From assembly GCA_016841185.1 (NCBI GenBank), contig JAENZQ010000002.1, forward strand, positions 62,001 through 126,000: 64,000 nt of DNA, written 5' to 3'. Shown piece after piece: positions 16,715 through 25,992 of the stretch (its first letter is position 1; each line of letters begins with the position of its first letter). The translations under genes were made by a program, and so were the position numbers. A model generated the notes under the pieces. That model saw nothing but the letters and a program-made list of their open reading frames with translations, ran no database searches and had not been told where the DNA came from. Origin of the DNA: Anaerovorax odorimutans (GTDB lineage: Bacteria > Bacillota > Clostridia > Peptostreptococcales > JAAYPU01).

Positions 16715-18580
16715 ATGCACAAGCATCAAGGGACGCATCACCAGGAAAGGTGCAGAAAAGAAAAACCAAAACTTGTATTAGCCGGAAATCCTAATGTTGG
16801 CAAGTCGGTATTTTTCAACTCCTTAACAGGCATTTATGTTGATGTTTCTAATTTTCCCGGTACTACAGTAGATTTAAGTATTGGATACTATGATAAGTAT
16901 ATGGTCATAGATACACCTGGCGTTTATGGTGTATCTTCTTTTAATGATGAAGAGAGTGTTGCCAAAGATTCCATTTTAAATGCAGATATTATCCTGAATG
17001 TCGTGGATGCCGTACATTTGGAAAGAGATCTGTTTCTGACACAACAAATTATAGATATGGGAAAACCAATGGTGGTTGCCCTGAATATGATGGATGAAGT
17101 TGAAAGAACGAGAATGCAGATCGATATAGAAAAGCTATCGAATTTACTTGGTGTTCCGGTGATTGCTGCATCAGCTGTCAAAGGAATTGGTATTGAAGAA
17201 ATAAAAAAGCAACTTTTATCCGGTGGAGCTGTAGGAAACACAATCCCGGAAATACAATCCTTGATATCTGAAGCTCGTTCATACGTCAAATCTAACGGAG
17301 AAGCCTTGATGCTTCTGGAAGAAGATGAAAATATCCTGAATCAATATTGCCTCAGGAAAAAATATGGCTATCGGGAAAACTTCTATAACCTTAGAAGAAA
17401 ACATGTAAATATCATCGCCAATCAGGTGATATCCCGGTCTGTATCAAAAGGATCTGTTTTGGATGCTTTTGGAAATATGCTTTTAAGACCGGTTACAGGA
17501 ATCCCTTTGCTTATTTTACTACTCTTTATGTTATACAAGCTCATCGGAGAAGTAATTGCACAACACATTGTAGGCATCACCGAAAATATCATCATGGGTA
17601 CTTACTATTATAATTTTGTAATCCAGCTATCAAATAAGATCATAGAACCGAACACCTTTATTGGCGCACTTTTATTTGGTGAATTTGGAATATTTACTAT
17701 GGTACCCATATATATCATCGGACTTTTATTGCCTTTGGTCATCGGCTTCTATCTTTTTATGTCTGTTCTTGAAGACTCAGGCATCTTGCCCAGAATTGCA
17801 GTATTGGTCGATCGACTCCTGAATTTTATAGGTTTAAACGGACGCGCTGTCATACCTCTTATTTTAGGTTTCGGCTGTGTTACCATGGCCATTATGACCA
17901 CCCGTATTTTAGGATCAAGAAGAGAAAGAATTATTGCCACCATGCTTTTGAGCGTAGCTGTTCCCTGTTCAGCTCAATTGGGAGTTATCATCGGTATTGC
18001 TGCAACATTAAGTCCCCAACTGACCCTGATATATGTCTTTACTATATTTCTTGTTTTTGTAATACTGGGAACATTGTTAAATTTGCTCCTTCCCGGGCAA
18101 TCCTCCGAACTTATGATTGATATTCCGCCTGTACGGATCCCACAGGCAAGAAACATATTAAAAAAAACAGCTGCTAAATCCAAAATGTTTCTTTATGAAG
18201 CCGGACCGCTATTTCTTTTAGGAGGTATTCTTATAACCATTATGCAGTATACCAACATGTTGGAAGCTATCTCCAATTGGTTTTCTCCTATTACCGTTAA
18301 CTTTCTACAACTCCCACTGGAAACAACCAATACTTTTATCATGGGTATCATACGCCGGGATTTCGGAGCTGCAGGATTAAATACAATGGTTGCTCAGGGA
18401 TTACTTTCAACTTCTCAGGTAGTAGTAGCATTGATAGTCATTACTCTTTTTGTCCCCTGTATTGCTTCTATCATGGTAATTTTTAAGGAAAGAAAAATTT
18501 CCGATGCTCTTTTGATATGGATCAACAGCTTCATTATCGCCTTCGGCATCGGCGGTCTCGTATCACATATATTGATATAG
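16715..18580 (+). CDS. feoB: Ferrous iron transporter B
   Basis: A 621-aa FeoB. The N-terminal G domain has G1 GNPNVGKS (~residue 25), G2 FPGTT, G3 DTPG and G4 NMMD; a helical spacer follows, then about eight membrane segments with paired Gate motifs (ILPRIAVLVDRLL, PCSAQLGV). The histidine-rich start (MHKHQGTHHQERC) may bind metal. It imports Fe(II) across the cytoplasmic membrane. It is shorter than E. coli FeoB because it lacks the extended FeoC-like tail, which is normal in Firmicutes. Co-transcribed with feoA, Fur-regulated, and closed by the terminator at 18669-18706. Confidence 0.95.
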   Translation: MHKHQGTHHQERCRKEKPKLVLAGNPNVGKSVFFNSLTGIYVDVSNFPGTTVDLSIGYYDKYMVIDTPGVYGVSSFNDEESVAKDSILNADIILNVVDAVHLERDLFLTQQIIDMGKPMVVALNMMDEVERTRMQIDIEKLSNLLGVPVIAASAVKGIGIEEIKKQLLSGGAVGNTIPEIQSLISEARSYVKSNGEALMLLEEDENILNQYCLRKKYGYRENFYNLRRKHVNIIANQVISRSVSKGSVLDAFGNMLLRPVTGIPLLILLLFMLYKLIGEVIAQHIVGITENIIMGTYYYNFVIQLSNKIIEPNTFIGALLFGEFGIFTMVPIYIIGLLLPLVIGFYLFMSVLEDSGILPRIAVLVDRLLNFIGLNGRAVIPLILGFGCVTMAIMTTRILGSRRERIIATMLLSVAVPCSAQLGVIIGIAATLSPQLTLIYVFTIFLVFVILGTLLNLLLPGQSSELMIDIPPVRIPQARNILKKTAAKSKMFLYEAGPLFLLGGILITIMQYTNMLEAISNWFSPITVNFLQLPLETTNTFIMGIIRRDFGAAGLNTMVAQGLLSTSQVVVALIVITLFVPCIASIMVIFKERKISDALLIWINSFIIAFGIGGLVSHILI

Positions 18581-18668
18581 CTTAGTATCGTTAAGTATAA
18601 GTTGTTAAATTCTCTTCCTTATCTGCTTATACTTACTCCAAATCTTTGAAAAAGTAGGTTCTATAATA

Positions 18669-18706
18669 AATGTTGGGGTGTGGTAAAACACTTCAACATT
18701 TTTTTA
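18669..18706 (+). terminator. Terminator after feoB
   Basis: AATGTTGGGGTGT / ACACTTCAACATT stem (with G-U pairs) followed by seven Ts. Lies about 90 bp past the feoB stop. Confidence 0.8.
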
Positions 18707-18769
18707 ATAAAAACCGGGAAAAATATATACTAAAGCTTTCTATCCATCAGCCATTAAAGCGATGGAAGT

Positions 18770-18818
18770 TTGAAGAAAAAATAATTGAGGTCAGGATTTC
18801 GAAAAATACCTGACCTCA
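18770..18818 (-). terminator. Terminator of the LtaS-like operon
   Basis: Perfect 10-bp stem TGAGGTCAGG / CCTGACCTCA (18786-18818) followed on the minus strand by AATTATTTTTTC. Lies 100 bp past the stop of the small anchored protein. Between the two terminators (18707-18770) I see nothing else. Confidence 0.75.
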
Positions 18819-18915
18819 GCTATGGGTGAGAATACGGAAGAGAATTGTCCTTCCAATCTTAATATTGCCCTTTTTCTTTTTTATATACATAAATATTTAA
18901 AACAATTAATTTAAG

Positions 18916-19560
18916 TTAATTGAATTGCTCTTCATACAAATAGGTCTGCCGTCCTTCCTGAAGTCTAGTGATATTGTTTCCTGAAATAACATGCTTAGCT
19001 TCACTGCCATCTTTATAAGTAATGATGACTATGAAATATGGTTCATCCGATACATTCCTCTCAAAATGTACAACATATAATTTTTCGCTTTGCTCTTTTA
19101 CATCATAAACAATAGAATTTTTTACTCCTTTCCTTGTTCTCACCAACACTTTATCTATTCTTTCATCAGCAATAACACCAAATAATGTCGGCGTTATATT
19201 TTGATTTTCATTTAATAATTGTACTGATAGGAGAAACTTCTTGCCCTCATTTAAAGTAGACCGGTCAATATGACCGCCGCCGCCTGTCCATTTATAACCT
19301 ATTAATGATTTCTTCACCATGTCGACAAAATACATATCATCATTTCCATCATTTACCTTGCCTATAGAATATACCATTATCCCATCTTCATTTTTTTCTG
19401 TCGAAATAGTTTGATAGTCCGTAACATAATCCCTTAATTGTATGATTGGTTCAAAGGGATGACTTTCTTTATTCGTGCTTAAAATAATAATTGATATGAT
19501 CACTGTAACAGCTGCCATAGCTCCTAAGATATAGGCTTTTTTTCTTCTTTCCTTTTTCAT
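18916..19560 (-). CDS. Hypothetical membrane-anchored extracellular protein
   Basis: A 214-aa protein with one N-terminal membrane segment (KKAYILGAMAAVTVIISIIILS, ~residues 8-29) and a mostly beta-type extracellular domain with a GGGGHID loop near residue 95. I do not recognise the family. It follows the LtaS/GDPD fusion after 40 bp in the same direction, with an AAGGGG ribosome binding site, and the transcript ends at the 18786-18818 hairpin. A role on the outer face of the membrane in polymer synthesis or binding is only inferred from this pairing. Confidence 0.65.
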   Translation of the reverse strand: MKKERRKKAYILGAMAAVTVIISIIILSTNKESHPFEPIIQLRDYVTDYQTISTEKNEDGIMVYSIGKVNDGNDDMYFVDMVKKSLIGYKWTGGGGHIDRSTLNEGKKFLLSVQLLNENQNITPTLFGVIADERIDKVLVRTRKGVKNSIVYDVKEQSEKLYVVHFERNVSDEPYFIVIITYKDGSEAKHVISGNNITRLQEGRQTYLYEEQFN

Positions 19561-19600
19561 AAATAACCCCTTATCCTTTAAAAACTGTTCAGTTGATTCA

Positions 19601-22159
19601 TCACTCTTTCAGTTTATCCATTTCATCTGTATAAAACCCTGTAACACCTATTTCTTCAAGGGATTTCTTCCTCCGAGCATCATTAACTGTATATGCATAC
19701 ACCTTCTTATCTTCCAGCACCGTCAAATCATGATAATCCGATTCTATCTTGCCTTCCGGAAGTGCAACGGCAAAAACATTATTAAGCATCACAAAATACA
19801 AAATTTCACGATTTGTATAGACGGAATTCTCCTCCACTTTAAAGATAATATTTGGATACCCCAGATACTCTGCTCTTGTAAATTCATCCATCCGATTCAT
19901 CTGAGGAATAAACTTGTTTAAATATTCCGGGTATTGTTCTTGAAGTATCTTCAGAAACTTTATACTATCAGTTTTTATTTCAGGAATAATCATAACATCC
20001 TGATGATACCTTATCCATTGTATCAAATCATCCAAAGTCATTTGGTGCCAACCGTTGATCATTTTTAAATTTTTGAATTCTTCTAATGAGAAGCGCTTTC
20101 CCTGCTGTCCAAACAATTTGGGCATAGACTCATCCCAATCCTTGACCAACACCGGATATCCGTCAGATGTCCATTCGAAACTCACCTCAATATATTTTGC
20201 ACCATTAATATAAGCTTCCTCTAAAGCCTCTTTCGAATTTGTCTGTACGTTCCCTTCCAAGATGTCCCCGCCCCTTGAGATAATAACATTTTCGCTGGAA
20301 GGACCGACCTCTGTCATCTCTTCTATTGTCTTATTTTCTAAGAAAATCTCTCGAAGCACATCATTTTGAAGTATGAAATTACCCATGTTTACTTCATTTA
20401 CTGCCCTTTTATACCCCGACTTGCACAACTCAAGGTCAACAGGCTCTCCGGTATTGATATCCCATGCTCTCCCATTTACAAACACACCGTCCCGGGGCAT
20501 TTCATAAATAATATTATCCTGAATAAAAGAACCCTTTGGCATATACGTTTGTGAGGCCACAAAACCGGTTTCCGCATTGATCAGATTCTGACCGAAATAC
20601 AGAGTATCCAGTTTATCAACTCCAAGAAGATAAGCGACAGTAGGAAGAAAATCAATCTGACCGCCGGTAGTATTAATGGTTCTGCTTATATCAAGACCGG
20701 GAATGTGTATGATTAAAGGAATATTCATCATTTCATCATAATCATAAGAGCCTCCTAAAAATCTGCCAACAGATTTATTAATGTCTTCTTCTTTGCAGTT
20801 AAGTCCGAAATGATCTCCATAAATGGCGATGACAGCATTTTCATACAATCCATTTGCTTTTAAGTCCTGAATAAACTTTCCGATTGCTACATCCGAAAAA
20901 TATGCACCATGCAGATAATTCCCGAAAAGTGTTCCTTCGTCCTCTTCTTTTAATCGTATTTTTTTATATTGATCAGGCATTTCATAAGGATGGTGACAGG
21001 ATAGGGTGATAAAAAAACCATAGAAAGGTTGAGGACTCTCTTTTAAAAAGTTCACTGACTGATTAAAAAAATCAATATCAGATAATCCGAAACCTATCGT
21101 TTCTCCTATCTCAAAATCATCTTCGTGAAAAAAGTGATCAAACCCCTGACCGGCATAAGCCTCTTTCCGATTCCAGAAATCCTTTTTATAACCATGAAAA
21201 GCCATAGTATTGTATCCTAAATCCTTGAGTATCCACGGAAGCCCGTGAAAATAATTTTCCGTATATAAGCTGTAAGTGTAGCTTCTGAAAGAAGCATATA
21301 ATGAGTTCTGACTGACAAACTCTGCATCAGAAGTATTTCCGCTTCCGAGTTGTTGATAATAATGATCAAAATACAAACTGTCATGCTTTATCAGCTCATT
21401 TAAATGAGGTGTTATTGCCTGTCCGTTATATTCTTTATTTATTACCATATCCTGTAAGGATTCTACCTGAATGACAATAAGATTCCTGCCTTTTGCAATT
21501 CCAAAAAGTTCGTCTCTTTCATTATTTTCATATCTGTCGGTATCCATGATTATCTCTGATACTCCAAAAGCTTCTGTCTCCTGATCCTGAAACAGGATAT
21601 CCTTCAAATGGTAAGTGAAAAATTCCTGATTATTAATAGAAGTCAACAGTTCACTCTGACCCCCATTTAAAGAAATAAAAGAAATCATACAAATCATAAA
21701 TACGGATAATATGGTTTTGATATTCCCAAGCCTTCTGCGATTCAATAAATGCTCCATGCTCCTCATTGTGCTTTTCGGAAAGAGAAAAACATGCATAATG
21801 ATAAAAATGGCATCTATTACTAAAAGCAAAAACAGTGGTTTAACTACTTCAAAAATGCTGTCTGTCACGTTCCCGAGGAAGCCGGCTGCTTCAATCATCG
21901 TAATAGATAAATTTCTGTTGAAATAACTGAAATAGGAAACATCCATAAACATCAACACAGATGATAAAAGATAAATTACCGATGCAATCCGTTTATTTTC
22001 AAAAAATAAAAAAAGAATTGAAATATAAATAACCGTTAAGAAATAAATAAAAACAAAATTGCTTTGTATATCCATCAGAGTATAATATAAAGCAATTTTT
22101 GAAAGCAGCAGTAAAGCCAGTATAATTAAAATACCTCTTCTATTTTTAGAAAATTGCAT
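19601..22159 (-). CDS. LTA-synthase-like sulfatase-fold protein fused to a degenerate GDPD domain
   Basis: An 852-aa membrane protein. About five N-terminal membrane helices (residues 8-170) precede an extracellular alkaline-phosphatase/sulfatase-fold domain (~225-560) with LtaS hallmarks: the metal Glu in IVIQVESLQ, the nucleophile Thr in GSGNTSDAEF, and the AIYGDHFG metal site. This branch transfers glycerol-phosphate from phosphatidylglycerol onto a lipid anchor, or acts as a primase. Residues ~627-852 form a second domain with the glycerophosphodiester phosphodiesterase pattern (ISRGG...IEVSFEWTSDGYPVL...GVTGFYTDEM), but its catalytic positions are changed: HRG is SRG, ENT is QTN, ExD is EVS and HD is KD. 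The added domain is probably a binding module. Promoter at 22195-22222. Confidence 0.88.
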   Translation of the reverse strand: MQFSKNRRGILIILALLLLSKIALYYTLMDIQSNFVFIYFLTVIYISILFLFFENKRIASVIYLLSSVLMFMDVSYFSYFNRNLSITMIEAAGFLGNVTDSIFEVVKPLFLLLVIDAIFIIMHVFLFPKSTMRSMEHLLNRRRLGNIKTILSVFMICMISFISLNGGQSELLTSINNQEFFTYHLKDILFQDQETEAFGVSEIIMDTDRYENNERDELFGIAKGRNLIVIQVESLQDMVINKEYNGQAITPHLNELIKHDSLYFDHYYQQLGSGNTSDAEFVSQNSLYASFRSYTYSLYTENYFHGLPWILKDLGYNTMAFHGYKKDFWNRKEAYAGQGFDHFFHEDDFEIGETIGFGLSDIDFFNQSVNFLKESPQPFYGFFITLSCHHPYEMPDQYKKIRLKEEDEGTLFGNYLHGAYFSDVAIGKFIQDLKANGLYENAVIAIYGDHFGLNCKEEDINKSVGRFLGGSYDYDEMMNIPLIIHIPGLDISRTINTTGGQIDFLPTVAYLLGVDKLDTLYFGQNLINAETGFVASQTYMPKGSFIQDNIIYEMPRDGVFVNGRAWDINTGEPVDLELCKSGYKRAVNEVNMGNFILQNDVLREIFLENKTIEEMTEVGPSSENVIISRGGDILEGNVQTNSKEALEEAYINGAKYIEVSFEWTSDGYPVLVKDWDESMPKLFGQQGKRFSLEEFKNLKMINGWHQMTLDDLIQWIRYHQDVMIIPEIKTDSIKFLKILQEQYPEYLNKFIPQMNRMDEFTRAEYLGYPNIIFKVEENSVYTNREILYFVMLNNVFAVALPEGKIESDYHDLTVLEDKKVYAYTVNDARRKKSLEEIGVTGFYTDEMDKLKE

Positions 22160-22194
22160 AGACAGACTCCTTTTTTGCTTGTAAACTATATTCC

Positions 22195-22222
22195 ATTATA
22201 ATATAAAAAACCCAGTTTTCAA
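22195..22222 (-). promoter_or_regulatory. Sigma-A promoter of the LtaS-like operon
   Basis: TTGAAA (22217-22222), 16 bp, TATAAT (22195-22200) on the minus strand, 36 bp before the start codon. Confidence 0.7.
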
Positions 22223-22329
22223 TTATAATTTATTGTTTGAAAATAAGATTTAAAAAAGCAGATTTTTTTGATCCGGGGTATTTCTCACTATATTATTATA
22301 AAATTTTTTTGTGTATATTTTATCAGTTG

Positions 22330-22367
22330 AATGAATAAAATCGTTTTTTAAAACTGTTTTATTCATT
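22330..22367. promoter_or_regulatory. Inverted repeat in the divergent ltaS-like/NSS spacer
   Basis: AATGAATAAAA (22330-22340) and TTTTATTCATT (22357-22367) are perfect 11-bp arms around a 16-nt loop. It lies upstream of both divergent promoters and could be a regulator site; no cognate regulator is identified. Confidence 0.35.
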
Positions 22368-22436
22368 TTATCTTATCTTTATTCAATTATAAACATTCTT
22401 TTACAAAAATATAGATAATATCATTTTTTTCGCAAC

Positions 22437-22463
22437 TGGACATTTTCTAATTTCTGTTATAGT
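22437..22463 (+). promoter_or_regulatory. Candidate promoter of the NSS transporter
   Basis: TGGACA (22437-22442), a short 15-bp spacer and TATAGT (22458-22463) with an extended -10 TG two bases before. Spacing is below optimum. Confidence 0.4.
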
Positions 22464-22509
22464 ATTAAATTCAAGGTTTATTATATGATATTGAAGGAGG
22501 GATTCTTTT

Positions 22510-23913
22510 ATGCAGCAGAGGGAAAACTGGGGTTCACGGCTCGGCTTTCTTTTAGCAGCAGCTGGTTCTGCAGTAGGTCTCGGAAATATATGGAGATTTC
22601 CATATTTAACAGGCGAAAACGGTGGTAGTGCATTCATAGTTATTTATTTGGTTTGCGTTTTCGTCATCGGATTGAGTATCATGATTGCCGAGTTTACTGT
22701 AGGAAGAAGAAGCAGCCTTGCAGCTGTAGGCGCATATAAAAGCTACAGCCGCAACTGGACATTTGTAGGTGTAATCGGGGTCCTCAGTGGTTTCTTGATC
22801 ATGGGATTCTACCCGGTCGTAGGTGGTTGGGCACTTGCTTATATCATCAAATCTGTTTCAGGTTTATTGACAACACCGGATGCTATCGGTGATACTTTTG
22901 TAACATTTATCTCGGGATCCGTTCAACCACTGATATGGATGCTTGTATTCTTAGCATTAAATGTGGCAATTGTCGCCAAAGGAATTGCAGGAGGAATAGA
23001 AAAAGCAAGCAAGATACTAATGCCTACTCTTCTTGTATTACTTATTTTTATAGGAATCAGAAGCGTAAGCCTTCCGGGTGCCGATGCAGGTCTTAAATTC
23101 TTATTCTCACCTGATTGGTCTCAGGTTACAGGCCAGACATTCCTCGCAGCATTGGGCCAGGCATTTTTCTCACTCAGCCTTGGTATGGGTTGTATGATCA
23201 CTTATGGCAGTTATCTGAATAAAGAAGAAAACCTTGCTAAGAATGCAACAATTGTAACCTCTCTGGATACACTTTGTGCAATTCTGGCAGGTATCGCCAT
23301 ATTTCCGGCTCTTTTCGCTTTCGGTATGACACCAGATCAGGGTCCCGGCCTTGTATTCGTAATCGTACCATCTATTTTTGCAGCAATGGGCAGTGCCGGT
23401 GTTTTCTTCTCAACTTTATTCTTTATTGCATTGGCTGTAGCTGCACTTACTTCATCCGTATCATTACTGGAGGTAGTTGTAGCGTATTTGATCGATGAAA
23501 GAGGTATGCCAAGAAAACGTGCCGTTTACTCCGCATCAGGCGTTATGGCCGTACTGTGTATCATGGCTTCTTTATCATTGGGAGTAACATCACATATCAC
23601 CTTCCTTGGTGTAGGTGCTTTTGATTTCTTTGATATACTCACCGACAAGATATTCTTAGCAGTTGGAGGAATGCTCCTTGCTATATTTGCCGGCTGGGTT
23701 TACAAGAAAGAAGATTTAAAAGATGAGCTGACAAACGGCGGAAAAGTTCAATTTGGGCTATTTGAAATATGGTATGCTTTAATCAAATACATCATCCCAA
23801 TTGCCATTGCAGTCATTGCATTCATGGGAATCAGATCAATCGCTCAAACAGGTCTGATGATATTTGGGCTCTTAGTAATAGCAGTTCTTGCAGTATTCTC
23901 TAAGAAATTATAA
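22510..23913 (+). CDS. Neurotransmitter:sodium symporter (NSS) family transporter
   Basis: A 467-aa transporter of the SNF/NSS family (LeuT, MhsT, TyrT relatives). TM1 contains the classic unwound region AAAGSAVGLGNIWRFPYLTGENGGSAF, which provides the sodium and substrate sites; about 11 membrane helices are visible, as in short bacterial members. It is expected to import an amino acid with sodium; a specific substrate cannot be read. GAAGGAGGG lies 10 nt before the ATG. Monocistronic: divergent from the LtaS-like gene and closed by a strong terminator. Confidence 0.92.
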   Translation: MQQRENWGSRLGFLLAAAGSAVGLGNIWRFPYLTGENGGSAFIVIYLVCVFVIGLSIMIAEFTVGRRSSLAAVGAYKSYSRNWTFVGVIGVLSGFLIMGFYPVVGGWALAYIIKSVSGLLTTPDAIGDTFVTFISGSVQPLIWMLVFLALNVAIVAKGIAGGIEKASKILMPTLLVLLIFIGIRSVSLPGADAGLKFLFSPDWSQVTGQTFLAALGQAFFSLSLGMGCMITYGSYLNKEENLAKNATIVTSLDTLCAILAGIAIFPALFAFGMTPDQGPGLVFVIVPSIFAAMGSAGVFFSTLFFIALAVAALTSSVSLLEVVVAYLIDERGMPRKRAVYSASGVMAVLCIMASLSLGVTSHITFLGVGAFDFFDILTDKIFLAVGGMLLAIFAGWVYKKEDLKDELTNGGKVQFGLFEIWYALIKYIIPIAIAVIAFMGIRSIAQTGLMIFGLLVIAVLAVFSKKL

Positions 23914-23940
23914 ATCACTATTATAGTATAGTATAAATCA

Positions 23941-23976
23941 AAAAAGCCTGCATTTTTTTCAATGCAGGCTTTTTAT
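23941..23976 (+). terminator. Terminator after the NSS transporter
   Basis: AAAAAAGCCTGCATT / AATGCAGGCTTTTT stem-loop. Symmetric A/T flanks make it usable in both directions, which suits the convergent GH18 gene. Confidence 0.88.
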
Positions 23977-24098
23977 ATTAGGGCTCTATGTCAAATGTTG
24001 AGATAGAACACTTGTAAAACAAAGTCAAATGGGGCTGGCGAGAGTCAGTCTCTTAATTTAGCTACTCATAACATGTAATATTCTGTTTCTTGTCTTAC

Positions 24099-25799
24099 CT
24101 AATATTCCAATTCCCGGTACTCTTTATACGAAATCCCTTTCTTAACGATGTCTTCGAAAACGTCCCAAACAGACTCTTCTTCAAATCCTTTACGCCAACT
24201 TGCACTTCCAGCCAAATCATATTCCTCGATTAAACTAAGTTTATAAGCTATGGATCTTGAATCTTCTATCCAAACTTTATAGGTTTTATCATCTTCGAAA
24301 TATTCGATATAATACTGCTTTTCTTTATCCAGCCAATTAACACGAAGGTTTTTCTCCCTAATAATATCTCTGACCTGTTCCATAGATAAAGATTGACTGG
24401 ATACGGTTTTTCCACCATTACCGTCTGCCGTCTCTATCCAAAGCCGCGTATACAAGGGGATTCCTACCAGCAATTTCTCAGATGGGATATCTTCCAAAGA
24501 TTTTATAACGTAATTGTTTACCCAATCATAAGAAGCAACAGACCCGGAAATTGTTGAACCGGCCCAATGTTCATCATATGTCATTACTGCAATATAATCC
24601 ACCAATTGAGATAAAGCTTTTCTGTCATACTCCACAGTCCAGGATGCCGGAACCATGATATCAATACTGAGGTTTAAACCTTGTTTCTCAGTATAATACC
24701 TCATAATGGATACAAAATTAGTTAAAGCATCACGATCCTCATCTTTAACCGATTCAAAATCAATATTCAACCCATCCAGATCATAAAGGCCGGCATAGAA
24801 AAGCAGCTGTGCAACAACTTTTTTTGTAAGTTTTTCGTCATTAAGAACCGTATGAGTCAAATCTCCGTTAAAACTATTTGTTACCAATCCCCAGACTTTA
24901 TATCCTTCCCGATGAACTTGATTGAGATATCCTTTATCGGCTTTATTTCCTAAATTCCCTTCAGCATCTTTGATATAAAACCAAGTAGGTGACAAAATAT
25001 CAATTGCATCATTTTTATCATTATCAGGCACAGGTGTATTTAAATAGACATACTCCCAGACAAGATTGATTTTTTCTCTGCCATAATCCATCTTCTCTCT
25101 TTTAAAATTATAAAAATCTACTTGAGAAAGATCTATGCTGAAAATATCCACATCATTCTTTTTCAAAAAACAGGTCACACCTTCTTCTGTTTTAACTTTA
25201 TAATAATTATCCGTTTCTTTAATAATTTGGAGTATATCATTAGAACTTAGTATCAGGTCCTCTGACCTTTTATCAGTAACAGACGGCTTAACTTCAACAG
25301 ATTCCTTATTAATTCTTGCCATTGATTTCAGGCTCTCAGTTGCTTCCTCAATATAGATCCTGTTTCTATCACGACTGTAGGTGACATGAAAGAAACTCTC
25401 CAGAACATCTAAAGGAAAATATAATTCTCCTTCTATATTTCGGAGTGGAATATAGGCATTCTCCATATTTCGTTTAATAAAATCTGTCACTTCCGGATCT
25501 TCAAGGATCAGATCGGCCTTTGATATATTGATAACAATCTGTTTATTTACATCATCTACCGTTATCTTTGAACTTCTTATTTGTTTTCCTATCATACTGC
25601 ATGGCAAATAAATACCGCTATTTATAGAATAGGCACTTTCATTTCTGATTCTATCTCCTTTGAAATAAATATCTATCTCTGAATCCTTTATATCCACATC
25701 CGATAAAGCTTCTGCAAATAAAAATCCATCTACATTAACAAATACAATAATCATACTTAAAATCATTAAAATAAAAAAAGACTTTCTCCGGCTGCTCAT
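24099..25799 (-). CDS. Secreted glycoside hydrolase family 18 protein
   Basis: A 566-aa exported protein. A signal peptide/anchor (FILMILSMIIVFVNVDGFLFAEA) is followed by a copper-amine-oxidase-N-like region (~45-155), an SH3-like segment (~185-225), and a GH18 catalytic domain (~240-555). The active-site strand reads YDLDGLNIDFESV, with the catalytic Glu of the DxxDxDxE type; MTYDEHWAGS and WIEDSRSI are further conserved segments. Relatives include YdhD, YvbX and SleL-type spore/cell-wall N-acetylglucosaminidases, so peptidoglycan is a more likely substrate than chitin. AAGGGG ribosome binding site; apparently monocistronic. Confidence 0.88.
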   Translation of the reverse strand: MSSRRKSFFILMILSMIIVFVNVDGFLFAEALSDVDIKDSEIDIYFKGDRIRNESAYSINSGIYLPCSMIGKQIRSSKITVDDVNKQIVINISKADLILEDPEVTDFIKRNMENAYIPLRNIEGELYFPLDVLESFFHVTYSRDRNRIYIEEATESLKSMARINKESVEVKPSVTDKRSEDLILSSNDILQIIKETDNYYKVKTEEGVTCFLKKNDVDIFSIDLSQVDFYNFKREKMDYGREKINLVWEYVYLNTPVPDNDKNDAIDILSPTWFYIKDAEGNLGNKADKGYLNQVHREGYKVWGLVTNSFNGDLTHTVLNDEKLTKKVVAQLLFYAGLYDLDGLNIDFESVKDEDRDALTNFVSIMRYYTEKQGLNLSIDIMVPASWTVEYDRKALSQLVDYIAVMTYDEHWAGSTISGSVASYDWVNNYVIKSLEDIPSEKLLVGIPLYTRLWIETADGNGGKTVSSQSLSMEQVRDIIREKNLRVNWLDKEKQYYIEYFEDDKTYKVWIEDSRSIAYKLSLIEEYDLAGSASWRKGFEEESVWDVFEDIVKKGISYKEYRELEY

Positions 25800-25904
25800 T
25801 TTTATCCCCTTTAATAATATGTATTTTTCTTCATTATAATATATGGATTTACAACAATAAAGTTAAAATCTTGTTACATTTCGACAAGAAAAAAACAAAA
25901 GCGC

Positions 25905-25988
25905 GAAACGGAAGGGACGGTTCTTTTTGTTTACCTCTTTCGAGATTTCTTGTTGAAAGTAAACAAAAAGAACCGTCCCTTCCGTTTC
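25905..25988. repeat. Dispersed palindromic element, copy 2
   Basis: Perfect 30-bp inverted arms (GAAACGGAAGGGACGGTTCT... at 25905-25934 and the complement at 25959-25988) with a 24-nt loop. Same arms as the element at 2591-2659. It sits between engB and the GH18 gene and may act as a transcription end for engB. Confidence 0.9.
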
Positions 25989-25992
25989 ATCT

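Noticed and set aside
23980-24050. GGGCTCTATGTCAAATGTTGAGATAG, reminiscent of an ISL3-type insertion sequence end
   Set aside because: No second end, target duplication or transposase remnant is visible; the resemblance is from memory only.
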